A stretch of 64,000 nt of DNA from Caldicellulosiruptor naganoensis. Its GTDB lineage: Bacteria; Bacillota; Thermoanaerobacteria; Caldicellulosiruptorales; Caldicellulosiruptoraceae. The stretch is from positions 1,705,001-1,769,000 of the forward strand of contig NZ_CP113864.1 of assembly GCF_026914285.1 (NCBI RefSeq), written 5' to 3'. Made by a program: the position numbers and the translations under genes. How positions within the stretch are numbered: the first letter of the stretch is position 1; each line of letters starts with the position of its first letter. Below are positions 54,057 through 63,668 of the stretch, one piece after another. Below the pieces are notes generated by a model. That model was not told the origin of the DNA. It saw nothing but the letters and a program-made list of their open reading frames with translations, and ran no database searches.

Positions 54057-55328
54057 CTATTCCTCTCTAACCTTAAAGCACAGTATAAAAAATCCTAATA
54101 CCATGCAGCAAAAAGATATCAAAAAGAGAACATTCTTGCCAAGCGTATCAATTATTCCACCGGCTATAATAGAGTTGAATGCAAAAAAGGGTCCCATCAA
54201 AAAGTTTCTAAGCCCTATGTAAGAAGGCTGTTTTAACGGGTCTTTGCAAAGTTTTGCTGCTAAATTACTTTCATTTACATTTCTTGCACTCTGTGCAAGG
54301 CCAAAAAGTCCTACAGATAGATAGTAAACATAAATACTGTTCATAAGATATGTTAAATAGATTGCAGGCAAAAATATAACTGCAGAGATAGCTAAAGTAG
54401 CTTTAAACCCATATTTAGAGCCTATAATCCCCCATATCATATACCCTACTGTTTGAGAAAAAAGCAAAATCGTGGTTGCCACTGCTACATGCTCAGTAGT
54501 GATACTAAGGGTATTTTTAGCAAATATAGTTTGAAAGCCAAAGGGCATTTTGCCAAGCGCACCAATAAATAAAACTGAAAATAGATAATATGTAAAGTTC
54601 TTATCTTCTCTTAAGATTAAAAACATGTTTTTAAAATAGTGTTTGTTGTCAATCTCTTTTTTTGGTTTTTTCATAGGAATTTCTTTCATAAGTGAAAAGA
54701 CATAAAGCGAAAGCATCATTATTAAGAAGGCTATCAAAAACAAAAGTGCATAGTTATAAGGATACCAAAGAAGCCTCAAAATTTTCCCCATTAAAAAAGC
54801 ACCAAGGGTTTCACAAAGTCCTCCAATTGACGACCTGATACCAAAAAATTTACTTCGCTGTCTCTCAGGTATTAGCTTTAAAATCAGATTAAACCATGTA
54901 ATATTAGCAAACGATGTAAAAAAACCTTGTAGGCTGAAAATTAAATAGAATAGGATAATAAATAGAATTTCATTCCTTTCAGCAAATAAAAACACGTCAA
55001 TGGCCAAAAGAAGCCACATAAGTCTCATTATTAAAGCTACTTTTATAAAATACTCTTTGTAAGTTTCCAGCATCTCAAGTTTTTTAGCAACAAGTATCTG
55101 GGGTGAGTTGGATAAAAACACATTCAGTGTTGTCAAAAGCCCAATTAGTGTGTTGGACTTTACGTAATGCGAAATAAAATAAACTATAACAGTTGAAACA
55201 GGGAGCATCCCGCTAGCAACCGCAAAAATTGCACCATCTGTGATTGAAACAATTGAGTTTTTCTTTAAATTCTTATAAGCAAAGACTTCAAGTTTTTTTA
55301 GTTCGCGTTCTTGATCCTCAGCTGTCAC
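54057..55328 (-). CDS. MFS transporter
   Basis: 423 residues with about twelve membrane segments and a cytoplasmic N-terminus (MTAEDQERELKKLEVFAYKN). LIPERQRSKFFGIRSSIGGL matches the conserved motif between helices 4 and 5. The substrate is unknown. It follows the PrsW-like gene by 26 nt and ends just ahead of the vapBC promoter. Confidence 0.85.
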   Translation of the reverse strand: MTAEDQERELKKLEVFAYKNLKKNSIVSITDGAIFAVASGMLPVSTVIVYFISHYVKSNTLIGLLTTLNVFLSNSPQILVAKKLEMLETYKEYFIKVALIMRLMWLLLAIDVFLFAERNEILFIILFYLIFSLQGFFTSFANITWFNLILKLIPERQRSKFFGIRSSIGGLCETLGAFLMGKILRLLWYPYNYALLFLIAFLIMMLSLYVFSLMKEIPMKKPKKEIDNKHYFKNMFLILREDKNFTYYLFSVLFIGALGKMPFGFQTIFAKNTLSITTEHVAVATTILLFSQTVGYMIWGIIGSKYGFKATLAISAVIFLPAIYLTYLMNSIYVYYLSVGLFGLAQSARNVNESNLAAKLCKDPLKQPSYIGLRNFLMGPFFAFNSIIAGGIIDTLGKNVLFLISFCCMVLGFFILCFKVREE

Positions 55329-55354
55329 TTTAAGTTCATCTCCTTACAAAAAGC

Positions 55355-56068
55355 TTAAAAATACAGTCTCGAAATCTCGTGACTTCTTTTGATTAACCTC
55401 AAACAATAAGTAAACAACAAAACCTCATATATTCCAACAATTGCCAAAGCACCATAGATATTCAGCATAAGTACAAAATCATAAAAACCATGCAGAAGCA
55501 TTGGTAAGATTAACGATACTTTGAAATACCAATAACTTCTATCAGGCGGCGCAAACTTTGCAAAACCCAAATAATACCCCATTACAACCCCGAACATTGC
55601 ATGAGCAGGCACTGCCATAATACCTCTTAGTACAATTACATTGATAGTCTCTTGAGGTGATACTTGAAATGCCTGAAGAACATAGCCTACATTTTCAATT
55701 GCTGCAAATCCCACAGCAGAAAAAACACAATAAACAATTCCATCAAAAGGCTGATTAAAATATGGTGTGTCGTATGCAATTCTTAAAACAACCAGTCTTT
55801 TAAAATACTCTTCTGTTAGACCTGCTACAATAAAGGCTTCAAATACAATAAAAGAAATTCTGCTTGAAGCAGAAATACTTCCATATGCCATCAAAAAGTA
55901 TTCAACTGGAACTACAACAGCGCTTATAAGCACTCCCCATACAAAAGTCTTTAAAAGAAGGTGCAGCGGCTCCTTTTCAAATTTGTCTCTTACATATATA
56001 TAAAGTGCAATAAACAAAGATGGTGCAATGCTGAGGATTATCAGCTTATAAGGAATCATACTAAGCAT
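55355..56068 (-). CDS. PrsW-like intramembrane metalloprotease
   Basis: 237 residues with about seven membrane segments. VAGLTEEYFKRLVVLRIAY carries the EExxK motif; FDGIVYCVFSAVGFAAIENV, VPAHAMFGVVMGYYLGF and LLHGFYDFVLML add the conserved His and Asp/Glu of the CPBP/PrsW superfamily. PrsW cleaves the anti-sigma factor RsiW in Bacillus; no sigma/anti-sigma pair is nearby, so the target here is unknown. It follows the glycosylase gene by 24 nt. Confidence 0.85.
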   Translation of the reverse strand: MLSMIPYKLIILSIAPSLFIALYIYVRDKFEKEPLHLLLKTFVWGVLISAVVVPVEYFLMAYGSISASSRISFIVFEAFIVAGLTEEYFKRLVVLRIAYDTPYFNQPFDGIVYCVFSAVGFAAIENVGYVLQAFQVSPQETINVIVLRGIMAVPAHAMFGVVMGYYLGFAKFAPPDRSYWYFKVSLILPMLLHGFYDFVLMLNIYGALAIVGIYEVLLFTYCLRLIKRSHEISRLYF

Positions 56069-56092
56069 CCTCCACTATTTTGTATTTTTCTT

Positions 56093-56959
56093 CTATTTTT
56101 TGTGGTTATTTCTTATATAGTGAAACAGAAAAAGCTGAGCATAGCCTGCTAAATCTCCAAAAGAGTCTATAAAATTTCTTATTTGGTCTTTTGTTTCAAA
56201 TCCATAATACTCTTTGAGTACCCTTTTTACCCATACATCAATTGGAAACACGTTGTATTTTTGCAGAGAATACAGCAAAATACAGTCGGCAACTTTATCA
56301 CCAATTCCTTTTATAGTCTTTAAAACCTGCCTTGCTTTTTGCACCTCCAAATCAGTCAGCTCATCAAAATTAATAAGTCCATTCTTTACTTTTTCAACAG
56401 CATCTTTTATATACTCTGCTCTGTAGCCAAGACCAAGAAGTTTTAAATCATCTATTGAACTATTCCAGAGACTCTCGAGTGTGGGAAATGACCAAGAAAC
56501 GAAACCTTTATATGCTATTTTTTTACCAAATGTTTGACAAAGCCTTTCTATCAAAAGCTGAATTCTTTTTATGTTGTTATTCTGAGAAATAATGAATGAA
56601 ATCATACATTCAAATGGTTCTTGGTTCAAAAGCCTCATACCCTTGTACTTTTCAACTGCTTCTTTCAAAATGCTATCGTGACCAGATAACTTTTCTAAAA
56701 TCTCATCATAGTCCTTGTCTAAATCAAAATACCAGTAAAGAAATTTTTTAAATTCATCAGGTGAACAATTGTAAATATCAAATGTATACAAATCTTGAGG
56801 CTTTATGAATATAATTTTCTCATTAACAACACCTATGTAAAAATCATCCATTTTCTTCCATCTAAAACACTGACCACTGAAGAATGTTGCATCAAAATCA
56901 ATATGCACACCGCTTATCCGAATAAAGTCAGTGTACCATTTTATGTTCAACAGCTTCAT
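56093..56959 (-). CDS. 8-oxoguanine DNA glycosylase/lyase (OGG1 type)
   Basis: About 288 residues. The N-terminal domain has FDATFFSGQCFRWKK, the HhH motif is KTIKGIGDKVADCILLYSLQ with the catalytic Lys near residue 220, and IDVWVKRVLKEYYG supplies the Asp. This is the OGG1-like arrangement rather than MutY or AlkA. It removes oxidised guanine and nicks the backbone. The start is ambiguous: ATG at 56959 is adjacent to AAAGGG, while TTG at 56950 is better spaced. First gene of a set with PrsW-like and MFS genes. Confidence 0.9.
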   Translation of the reverse strand: MKLLNIKWYTDFIRISGVHIDFDATFFSGQCFRWKKMDDFYIGVVNEKIIFIKPQDLYTFDIYNCSPDEFKKFLYWYFDLDKDYDEILEKLSGHDSILKEAVEKYKGMRLLNQEPFECMISFIISQNNNIKRIQLLIERLCQTFGKKIAYKGFVSWSFPTLESLWNSSIDDLKLLGLGYRAEYIKDAVEKVKNGLINFDELTDLEVQKARQVLKTIKGIGDKVADCILLYSLQKYNVFPIDVWVKRVLKEYYGFETKDQIRNFIDSFGDLAGYAQLFLFHYIRNNHKK

Positions 56960-56980
56960 CCCTTTCAGCAATAAAATTTA

Positions 56981-57013
56981 AAAACAAAAAGAGCCAAGTA
57001 CGCTTTTTGGCTC
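56981..57013 (-). terminator. Terminator after cwlD
   Basis: GAGCCAA (56991-56997) and TTGGCTC (57007-57013) form a 7-bp stem; on the minus strand TTTTTGTTTTT follows. The plus strand also has a T-run. Confidence 0.8.
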
Positions 57014-57043
57014 TATTTTTTAATTATTAGAATACAGTATTTT

Positions 57044-57625
57044 TTAAGGTTTATCAATATTTTTTTGATAGCTTGCTACTCCATTTGCAATTGCCATTGC
57101 CATCTTGATCTGAAAGTTATCATGTCTTAGCATTGCTTCTTCTTTCGGATTGCTGAGAAAACCACATTCAACTAAAATTGCAGGCATTTTTGTTTCTCTT
57201 AGCACATAAAAGTTTGCAAATTTTATCCCTCGATTTACAAGTTTTAACATTTGAGTAATGCTTTTTTGTACCTCAAAAGCCAACAAAAATCCTTTTTTGC
57301 TATATTTGTAATAATATGTTTCAGCTCCTTCTGCAGTATCTTTCGTACTGCTGTTACAATGAATACTGATGAAGATATCTACCATGTTTTCGTTTGCAAT
57401 CTTGCATCGTGCTCTGAGGTCTTCTTGAACACTTCTTTGCCCCCATGGAAGTTTATCAGAGTCTCTTGTGAGTATAACTTGTGCTTTTACACCATCCTCC
57501 AAGATGTATTTTAGCTTCTTTGCAATAGCAAGAGTAACATCCTTTTCCTTTGTTCCATTTTTCCCGATTGCACCAGGGTCTCTACCACCATGGCCAGGGT
57601 CAATGCATACTTTCATTTTTTTCAC
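57044..57625 (-). CDS. cwlD: N-acetylmuramoyl-L-alanine amidase CwlD
   Basis: 193 residues, a bare Amidase_3 domain: VCIDPGHGGRDPGAIGKNGT (Zn His), RCKIANENMVDIFISIHCNS, and AILVECGFLSNPKEE (Glu). It lacks a clear signal peptide, as in some CwlD forms. CwlD forms muramic lactam in spore cortex; whether this organism sporulates cannot be told from the window, so a general wall amidase is also possible. RBS AGGAGGTGAAAAA. Confidence 0.88.
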   Translation of the reverse strand: MKKMKVCIDPGHGGRDPGAIGKNGTKEKDVTLAIAKKLKYILEDGVKAQVILTRDSDKLPWGQRSVQEDLRARCKIANENMVDIFISIHCNSSTKDTAEGAETYYYKYSKKGFLLAFEVQKSITQMLKLVNRGIKFANFYVLRETKMPAILVECGFLSNPKEEAMLRHDNFQIKMAMAIANGVASYQKNIDKP

Positions 57626-57640
57626 CTCCTAAAAATCAGT

Positions 57641-59386
57641 TTATTTCAAAAGGTCTTTTTTTGTTAAATTCAGAAAAACTATCAGAATAAAAAAAGAGGC
57701 TGTCCAAAAACAATAATTTTTAATAACCAAAATCAAGCATTTGATGGTATTTAATGTTAATATTGAACTATGCAGTAAAAAGCAAGAGGGTTGGCTGGCA
57801 ATTTTGCTCCAACCCCCTATTATTATCTTCGCCAATCTTTCTATGTTATAGGCAATACAAACCAAACCCCACTCAAGCTTCACACCCTTCATACCCCTGA
57901 GCAGGAATCTCCTAAACCCTTTATTGTTCTTTATTATCCCAAATACTGTCTCAACTTCTATCTTCCTTTTTTCGTAAATCTCTTCGCCTTCTCTACTTAA
58001 CAGCCTTTGCCTCACCTCTTCCTTCAATTTCTCTAACCTCGGTCTTATACTAAATCTCTTCTTCCATCTCTTACCTTTATAACATTTTTCTCTGTGTTCA
58101 CAACCATTACAAATATCTTCACATTGATATACCTTCTCATAACTTACAAATCCTCTCTCATTTGCACTTATCTTCGGATATAAGTATTTCACCTTCTTAC
58201 CAGCAGGACAAATATATGCATCTTCTTCAGCTATGTACTCCCAGTTCCTTACATTGAAAATATCCTTCTTAAATCTTCTTGTCTGTTCCAAGTCAAATGT
58301 GTTATACTTAATGTAGCTATTTATGCCACATTCTTTCAGATGAAGGTAGTTTTCTTCAGACCCATAGCCACTGTCTGCTACAATGTTCTTTGGCTTGTGG
58401 CCTGTTATCTTCGTCACAAGCTCAAGGTGTTCCTTTAGACAGACAGTGTCTGTGGGACTTTGGTGGATGCTAAAACCTATGACAAATCGGTTCTGTGTGC
58501 CGATTTGTACATTATACCCGGGTTTTAGCATCCCATTTTTCATATGGTCATCCTTCATCCTCATAAATGTGGCATCATTGTCTGTTTTTGAAAAACTATT
58601 CCTGCCATTTAAGATCTGCTCATAAGACTCATATTTCTTGAGTCTTAATACGCAGTTGTTTTGGAGAGTTTTTACAAGCTTTTTCACTCTCCTTTCTTTC
58701 CTTTTGCTCCCAAAGTTAGCTTCTGCTATCTTTTGGGAGAGTTCTTCAACTTTTTGTTCAAGCTCTTGGCTATCATAATCAGCTTCTAAATTGACATCCA
58801 ACTCGCCAAGAATTCTGTCTTCTTCCTCATTTATCCTCTCTATTTCATTAAGAATTTCTCTTACTTTTTCTCTTAATTTCTTTTTGTATGTTCTTGTACT
58901 TCTTGCCCATACAAATGTATACTTGTTCGCATTTGCTTCAATCTTTGTCCCGTCAAGGTAGTAATACTCAAAGTTTACATACCCCAGTTTTACAAGAAGT
59001 TCAATAACTTGTGCGAAAATCTCTTCAATGCAATCACCTATTATCTCTTTTCTGAATCTATTGATAGTTCTGAAATCAGGGGTTTGAAGTTTTGAAAGCC
59101 ACATAAAGGTTATATTCTCTTGAAGTGCTTTTGCTATCTTTCTTGAAGAGTATATCCCCTGTATGTAAGCATAGATAAGTACTTTCAAAAGCATCAAAGG
59201 ATGGTAGCTGGAAGTCCCACCACCTTTGTATTTCTCTACTATGGTTGAGATATCTATTTTATCAATGACTTTATCGATTGCTCTTACTAGATGAGTTTGA
59301 GGGATAAAGGCTTCAGGGTCGATTGGCATTATTAATTGGTTGGGGTTATATTCTTTGAAGACTATTTTATCATGTTTGCGTGGCAT
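57641..59386 (-). CDS. IS1182-type transposase, copy B, without an IS-encoded stop
   Basis: The frame gives 581 residues. Domains match copy A (QTHLVRAIDKVIDKIDIST; YYYLDGTKIEANANKYTF; NIVADSGYGSEENYLHLKE; VETVFGIIKNNKGFRR). It keeps the Trp codon where copy A has a stop. No stop occurs before the right end of the element at 57695: the frame reads KNYCFWTAS through the terminal repeat and ends at 57641 in flanking DNA. The last approximately 20 residues are therefore not encoded by the IS and will differ at each site. Probably functional, since the catalytic core is intact. Confidence 0.88.
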   Translation of the reverse strand: MPRKHDKIVFKEYNPNQLIMPIDPEAFIPQTHLVRAIDKVIDKIDISTIVEKYKGGGTSSYHPLMLLKVLIYAYIQGIYSSRKIAKALQENITFMWLSKLQTPDFRTINRFRKEIIGDCIEEIFAQVIELLVKLGYVNFEYYYLDGTKIEANANKYTFVWARSTRTYKKKLREKVREILNEIERINEEEDRILGELDVNLEADYDSQELEQKVEELSQKIAEANFGSKRKERRVKKLVKTLQNNCVLRLKKYESYEQILNGRNSFSKTDNDATFMRMKDDHMKNGMLKPGYNVQIGTQNRFVIGFSIHQSPTDTVCLKEHLELVTKITGHKPKNIVADSGYGSEENYLHLKECGINSYIKYNTFDLEQTRRFKKDIFNVRNWEYIAEEDAYICPAGKKVKYLYPKISANERGFVSYEKVYQCEDICNGCEHREKCYKGKRWKKRFSIRPRLEKLKEEVRQRLLSREGEEIYEKRKIEVETVFGIIKNNKGFRRFLLRGMKGVKLEWGLVCIAYNIERLAKIIIGGWSKIASQPSCFLLHSSILTLNTIKCLILVIKNYCFWTASFFILIVFLNLTKKDLLK

Positions 59387-59495
59387 ATTAATCCTCCTTA
59401 TGTAATCATTTCTGAGATATTATATCATAAATATCTCACAATGTAAATACAGTAAAAATAAAGAGGCTGTCACCTCATCTTTTTAGACAGCCTCT
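57695..59495 (-). mobile_element. IS1182-type insertion sequence, copy B
   Basis: 1801 bp, inverted relative to copy A at 2023-3823. Terminal repeats are AGAGGCTGTCYAAAAA. It lies between rho (upstream) and cwlD. The transposase is intact. I see no clear target duplication. Confidence 0.93.
59462..59495 (-). terminator. Perfect hairpin at the transposase-side end of IS copy B
   Basis: On the minus strand AGAGGCTGTC (59486-59495) and GACAGCCTCT (59462-59471) are exactly complementary over 10 bp with a 14-nt loop, followed by TTATTTTTA. It could end rho transcription, which points toward it. Confidence 0.55.
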
Positions 59496-59577
59496 TTGCT
59501 TCAAATCTCAATTAGTTTGTTTCAAATCTCAAAAATTTTTAAAATTTTCTATTATTCATTACTTGTTAACTCAAATT

Positions 59578-61248
59578 TTATGGTAAATTTTTTAATATTG
59601 TCTTTATAAACTCCTCATTTGACTTCGTTCTTGCTAAACTATTGATAATCCTCTCTGTTGTCTCAGTAGTACCAAGGTTAGAAAGTGCTCTTCGAATAGC
59701 ATCAACTGCAGCCTTTTCTTCTTCAGACAGTAAAAGCTCTTCCCTTCGTGTTCCAGACTTGTTAATATCAATTGCTGGGAATATTCTCTTCTCAGAAAGT
59801 TTTCTATCAAGGTGAAGCTCCATATTGCCTGTCCCTTTGAACTCTTCATAAATTACATCGTCCATTCTTGAGCCTGTCTCAATTAGGGCTGTTGCAAGAA
59901 TTGTAAGGCTCCCACCTTCTTTGAGGTTTCGTGCAGCACCAAAGAACTTCTTTGGTTTGTGAAGAGCGTTAGGGTCAAGACCACCAGAGAGTGTTCTTCC
60001 AGAAGGTGGCTCAACTAAGTTATATGCGCGTGCAAGCCTTGTGAGGCTATCAAGAAGAATAACAACGTCCCTCTTGCATTCAACAAGTCGCATAGCCCTC
60101 TCCAGTACCATCTCAGCAACCTTGATATGGTGTTCAGGCGTCTCATCAAATGTAGAATAATGGATTTCTGCTTTTATGGAATCTTGCATGTCTGTGACCT
60201 CTTCAGGCCTTTCGTCAATCAAAAGAACAATCAAGTGCAAATCATCATAGTTTGTCAAAATACTATTTGCTATTTTCTTTAAAAGCGTTGTTTTACCAGC
60301 TTTTGGTGGCGCTACGATAAGACCTCTCTGGCCTCTTCCAATTGGAGCAATCAAGTCAATTAGTCTTACTGCCAAATCGTTCGGTTCTTTTTTGTTTTCC
60401 AAAACAATTCTTCTATTGGGAAAAATTGGAGTCAAGTCCTCAAAAGGTGTACGTTTTGCAACCTCTTCAGGTTTCATGTCATTGACGCTTTGGACGTACA
60501 AAAGCCCTGCAAATTTTTCATTTTCTTTGGGTAGTCTAATTGGACCTCTTATCTTGTCACCTGTTTTGAGATTGAATTTTCTGATTTGAGATGGTGAGAC
60601 ATAGATATCATTTGGTCCTGGCATAAATGAGTCGTCTCTCAGAAAACCGTAACCACCGCCGCCACCTGGTTCATATATAATCTCTAAAACTCCTTCGCCT
60701 ATACCACCTATCTCAACTTTACCTTCAAGTTCTTTTAATTCTGGTGGAATTTCAATAAGCATTTTATCCTCTTTTTTTTCTTCTTTTTTTTCTTTCAGTT
60801 CTATAACCTTCTTTTCTTCTTCTCTTTTTTCTACTGTCTTAGCAGCATCTTTAGATTCTTTTCCCTCTTTTGGTGCCTTTTCTTCTCCTTCTTTTCCTTG
60901 TTCTTTAACCTGTGTTTCTATTCCAGACGGCACTGCTTCAGCTTTGTTAGATTCTTCTTTATTTTCTATTTCTTCTACTACCTGTTCATTTTGAACATCT
61001 GCTGCTACAGATTCTTGCTGCTGAAGCATTTCACTTTTTTTCTTTCTTCCTCTTTTGCTTTTCTCTTTTTTCTCTATACCTTCTAATATTTGTGCATCTT
61101 GTGGTGTTGTACCAATAAACTCTTTAATTGCTTCTATAAGCTGATTCTTTTTAAGCAAAGAATATTTTTGAATACCAAGACTTTTAGCAATCTCACGAAG
61201 TTCTATAATCGACTTTCCTTTTAAAAACCCATCAACCGAGTTAGGCAC
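59578..61248 (-). CDS. rho: Transcription termination factor Rho with long acidic/basic insertion
   Basis: About 556 residues, longer than the usual 420-430. After a SAP-like N-terminus ([20 protein letters not shown]) comes a Lys/Glu-rich insertion of some 110 residues (near 50-165). The RNA-binding cold-shock domain follows ([19 protein letters not shown]), then [11 protein letters not shown], Walker [15 protein letters not shown] near 316, and Q/R-loop motifs [20 protein letters not shown]. The hexameric helicase ends untranslated transcripts. GTG at 61248 has GGAGG 7 nt upstream; a TTG at 61269 is less likely. A leader hairpin is present. Confidence 0.95.
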   Translation of the reverse strand: MPNSVDGFLKGKSIIELREIAKSLGIQKYSLLKKNQLIEAIKEFIGTTPQDAQILEGIEKKEKSKRGRKKKSEMLQQQESVAADVQNEQVVEEIENKEESNKAEAVPSGIETQVKEQGKEGEEKAPKEGKESKDAAKTVEKREEEKKVIELKEKKEEKKEDKMLIEIPPELKELEGKVEIGGIGEGVLEIIYEPGGGGGYGFLRDDSFMPGPNDIYVSPSQIRKFNLKTGDKIRGPIRLPKENEKFAGLLYVQSVNDMKPEEVAKRTPFEDLTPIFPNRRIVLENKKEPNDLAVRLIDLIAPIGRGQRGLIVAPPKAGKTTLLKKIANSILTNYDDLHLIVLLIDERPEEVTDMQDSIKAEIHYSTFDETPEHHIKVAEMVLERAMRLVECKRDVVILLDSLTRLARAYNLVEPPSGRTLSGGLDPNALHKPKKFFGAARNLKEGGSLTILATALIETGSRMDDVIYEEFKGTGNMELHLDRKLSEKRIFPAIDINKSGTRREELLLSEEEKAAVDAIRRALSNLGTTETTERIINSLARTKSNEEFIKTILKNLP

Positions 61249-61299
61249 TCTTTTCCCTCCTTTTAACAATATTAGAATTTTTCTTGCATTTATATACTA

Positions 61300-61323
61300 T
61301 TAACTTCTGTCTGGGGAAGTTAA
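61300..61323 (-). promoter_or_regulatory. Hairpin in the rho leader
   Basis: TTAACTTC and GAAGTTAA form a perfect 8-bp stem with an 8-nt loop, between the predicted promoter and the GTG start. rho is autoregulated in other bacteria; a role here is only a guess. Confidence 0.45.
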
Positions 61324-61356
61324 TCGCAAGAGATGAAGGCCAATCTGACATATTTT

Positions 61357-61385
61357 ATTTTAAAAGTATAACATTATATTGTCAA
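61357..61385 (-). promoter_or_regulatory. Predicted promoter of rho
   Basis: Minus strand: TTGACA (61380-61385), 17 nt, TAAAAT (61357-61362). The leader to the GTG is about 100 nt. Confidence 0.75.
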
Positions 61386-61419
61386 TAGCAGATTTTTAAA
61401 TTTGAATTAAAATTAATAC

Positions 61420-61460
61420 AAAAACAAAAAACCCCGAACGCTCTATAAGTTGCATTCGGG
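61420..61460 (-). terminator. Terminator after galE
   Basis: On the minus strand CCCGAATGC (61452-61460) pairs with GCGTTCGGG (61433-61441) including one G-U, followed by GTTTTTTGTTTTTG. Confidence 0.85.
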
Positions 61461-61482
61461 CAAGCAATTGAATTTTATAAGC

Positions 61483-62469
61483 TTATTTTTCATCATAGCC
61501 ATTTGGATGTGTCGAGTACCATTTCCATGCAGTTGAAATTATAACCTCTAAGCTATTGTACTTTTGCTTCCAGCCAAGCACTTCCTGTGCCTTTTGAGAT
61601 GATGCAACTAAAATTGAAGGGTCTCCTGGTCTTCTCTGACCAATTTCATATGGAATCTTTTTCCCAACAACCTCACTTGCTTTTTCAATTACCTCCATTA
61701 CAGAAAAGCCCAATCCGTTTCCAAGATTAAATATATCGCTTTTATTATATTTTTCCAAATATTCTAATGCTTTTAGGTGCGCATCACACAAATCAAGAAC
61801 ATGTATATAATCTCTTATACATGTGCCATCTTTTGTGTTATAGTCATTGCCGTAGACAGTGACCTTTTCGCGTATACCAAGTGCTGCTTGAAGGACTATT
61901 GGTATCAAATGAGTTTCAGGGTTGTGGTCCTCACCAATAATTCCATCCGGATGAGCACCAGCTACATTGAAGTATCTGAGCGATACAAATTTTAAACCAT
62001 ATGCTGTATCCATCCATTTTAACATTTTCTCAATTGCAAGTTTTGTCTCACCGTAAGGGTTTGTCGGCTCAGTTTTGTCTGTCTCAAGTATAGGAATGTT
62101 TTCTGGCTCTCCATATACTGCTGCTGTTGATGAGAATACAAGTTTTTTAACGTTGTGCTTTATCATTGTATCTACCAGATTGAGTGTGCCATAGACATTG
62201 TTATAGTAATACTTTATTGGATTTTGTACACTTTCACCAACCAAGGAGGATGCTGCAAAATGAATGACTGCTGAGATCTCATTTTCTGAAAAGACTTTAT
62301 CTAAAAACTCCTTGTCTTTCAAATCACCCTTGCAGAACTTTCCACCAAGTACCGCTTTCGAATGACCCTTTTCGAGATTGTCAATTACAACAACGTCATA
62401 CCCTCTTTCAAGCAAAAGCCAAACCATATGGCTTCCTATATATCCTGCTCCACCTGTAACAAGAATCAT
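61483..62469 (-). CDS. galE: UDP-glucose 4-epimerase
   Basis: 328 residues. Extended short-chain dehydrogenase fold: ILVTGGAGYIGSHMVWLLLE (NAD), FAASSLVGESVQNPIKYYYN, SSTAAVYGEPENIP, and the catalytic NPYGETKLAIEKML (Tyr-x-x-x-Lys). It interconverts UDP-galactose and UDP-glucose, completing the Leloir pathway with galK and galT. It lies 27 nt after galK. Confidence 0.96.
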   Translation of the reverse strand: MILVTGGAGYIGSHMVWLLLERGYDVVVIDNLEKGHSKAVLGGKFCKGDLKDKEFLDKVFSENEISAVIHFAASSLVGESVQNPIKYYYNNVYGTLNLVDTMIKHNVKKLVFSSTAAVYGEPENIPILETDKTEPTNPYGETKLAIEKMLKWMDTAYGLKFVSLRYFNVAGAHPDGIIGEDHNPETHLIPIVLQAALGIREKVTVYGNDYNTKDGTCIRDYIHVLDLCDAHLKALEYLEKYNKSDIFNLGNGLGFSVMEVIEKASEVVGKKIPYEIGQRRPGDPSILVASSQKAQEVLGWKQKYNSLEVIISTAWKWYSTHPNGYDEK

Positions 62470-62496
62470 CTTAGTCCCAACCTTTCCTTTATTATT

Positions 62497-63666
62497 TTAA
62501 ATTTCTATCTCTCTTGCTCCATCGTCAATGTCAAAGATATAAAAGTCAGGCTTTAAAGAAGTTTTTTGATAATAATTTTCTCCAACCTTTTTTATAAACT
62601 CATCAATAGCATCCTTGTGAACAATTGAAACTGTACAGCCGCCAAAGCCAGCACCTGTCATGCGACTGCCAATTACCCCGTTTATCTTGAGAGCTTCTTC
62701 AAAAAGTGTGTCAAGCTCAAATCCGGTCACTTCATAGTCATCACGCAAAGATATATGAGAGTCTATCATGAGCTTTCCAAAACTGACAAGGTCGCCTTTT
62801 TCTAACACCTCAATCGACTTTAATACCCTGTCATTTTCATAAATAACATGTCTTACCCTTTTCAAGATGGTTTCATCTTCAATTAAGTCTTTATACTTTT
62901 CAAATGTGTCTCTATCCAGCTCGCCAAGGCAGGAAATTGTAAGCTTTTTTTGCAACATTTTAAGCCCTTTTTCACACTCTTCTCTTCTTTCATTGTATTT
63001 TGAGCTGGCAAGACTTCTTTTTTTATTTGTATTACTAACAACAATCTTGTAATCACCAAGCTTTAAAGGTACATACTTGTACTCCATAGTCCTTGTGTTT
63101 AAGAAAATTGCATAGTCTTTTTTACCAAGGCTTGATGCAAACTGGTCCATAATTCCACAGTTTACACCAACAAATCTATTTTCAGCTCGTTGGCAAATAA
63201 AACTTAAAGCTACCTTATCAATGGGTTTTTCATTAAAAATCGAATAGATTGCAATACCAGTTGCACACTCAATTGCTGCAGAAGAAGAAAGCCCAGCACC
63301 GTGGGGAACTGTGTCATGAAAGAGCATATCAGCACCACCAACATTATAGCCTGAGTTCATAAGCTCTTTTATAACACCAAGTTGATAATTCCCCCACTTG
63401 ATAGACTTGTAGCTATCTATATTCTCAATATCAGCTTCAACAAGCTCTTTTAAATCTGTTGCATAAAGTCTTATTTTGCTGTCTTGTCTTTTTCTAATCA
63501 AAACGGTTGTGCCCACATTGAGCGCTGCAGGGAAAACATACCCGCCATTGTAGTCTGTGTGCTCGCCGATCAGGTTTACTCTTCCGCTTGAAAAAAAGCA
63601 CCTTATCTTTTCATCTGTTTTACCATAAACCTCTTCGAACACCTTCAAAAGATCTTTGATTTCCAT
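62497..63666 (-). CDS. galK: Galactokinase
   Basis: 389 residues of the GHMP kinase family: FFSSGRVNLIGEHTDYNGGY (substrate), FHDTVPHGAGLSSSAAIECA (ATP loop), CGIMDQFASSLGKKDYAIFL (catalytic Asp), and RMTGAGFGGCTVSIV. It phosphorylates galactose. It follows galT by 2 nt. Confidence 0.97.
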   Translation of the reverse strand: MEIKDLLKVFEEVYGKTDEKIRCFFSSGRVNLIGEHTDYNGGYVFPAALNVGTTVLIRKRQDSKIRLYATDLKELVEADIENIDSYKSIKWGNYQLGVIKELMNSGYNVGGADMLFHDTVPHGAGLSSSAAIECATGIAIYSIFNEKPIDKVALSFICQRAENRFVGVNCGIMDQFASSLGKKDYAIFLNTRTMEYKYVPLKLGDYKIVVSNTNKKRSLASSKYNERREECEKGLKMLQKKLTISCLGELDRDTFEKYKDLIEDETILKRVRHVIYENDRVLKSIEVLEKGDLVSFGKLMIDSHISLRDDYEVTGFELDTLFEEALKINGVIGSRMTGAGFGGCTVSIVHKDAIDEFIKKVGENYYQKTSLKPDFYIFDIDDGAREIEI

Positions 63667-63668
63667 TT

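Noticed and set aside
59497..59535. Direct repeat TTCAAATCTCAA twice beside IS1182-type copy B
   Set aside because: Both copies are on the same side of the element, so it is not a target duplication; it is probably simple AT-rich sequence.
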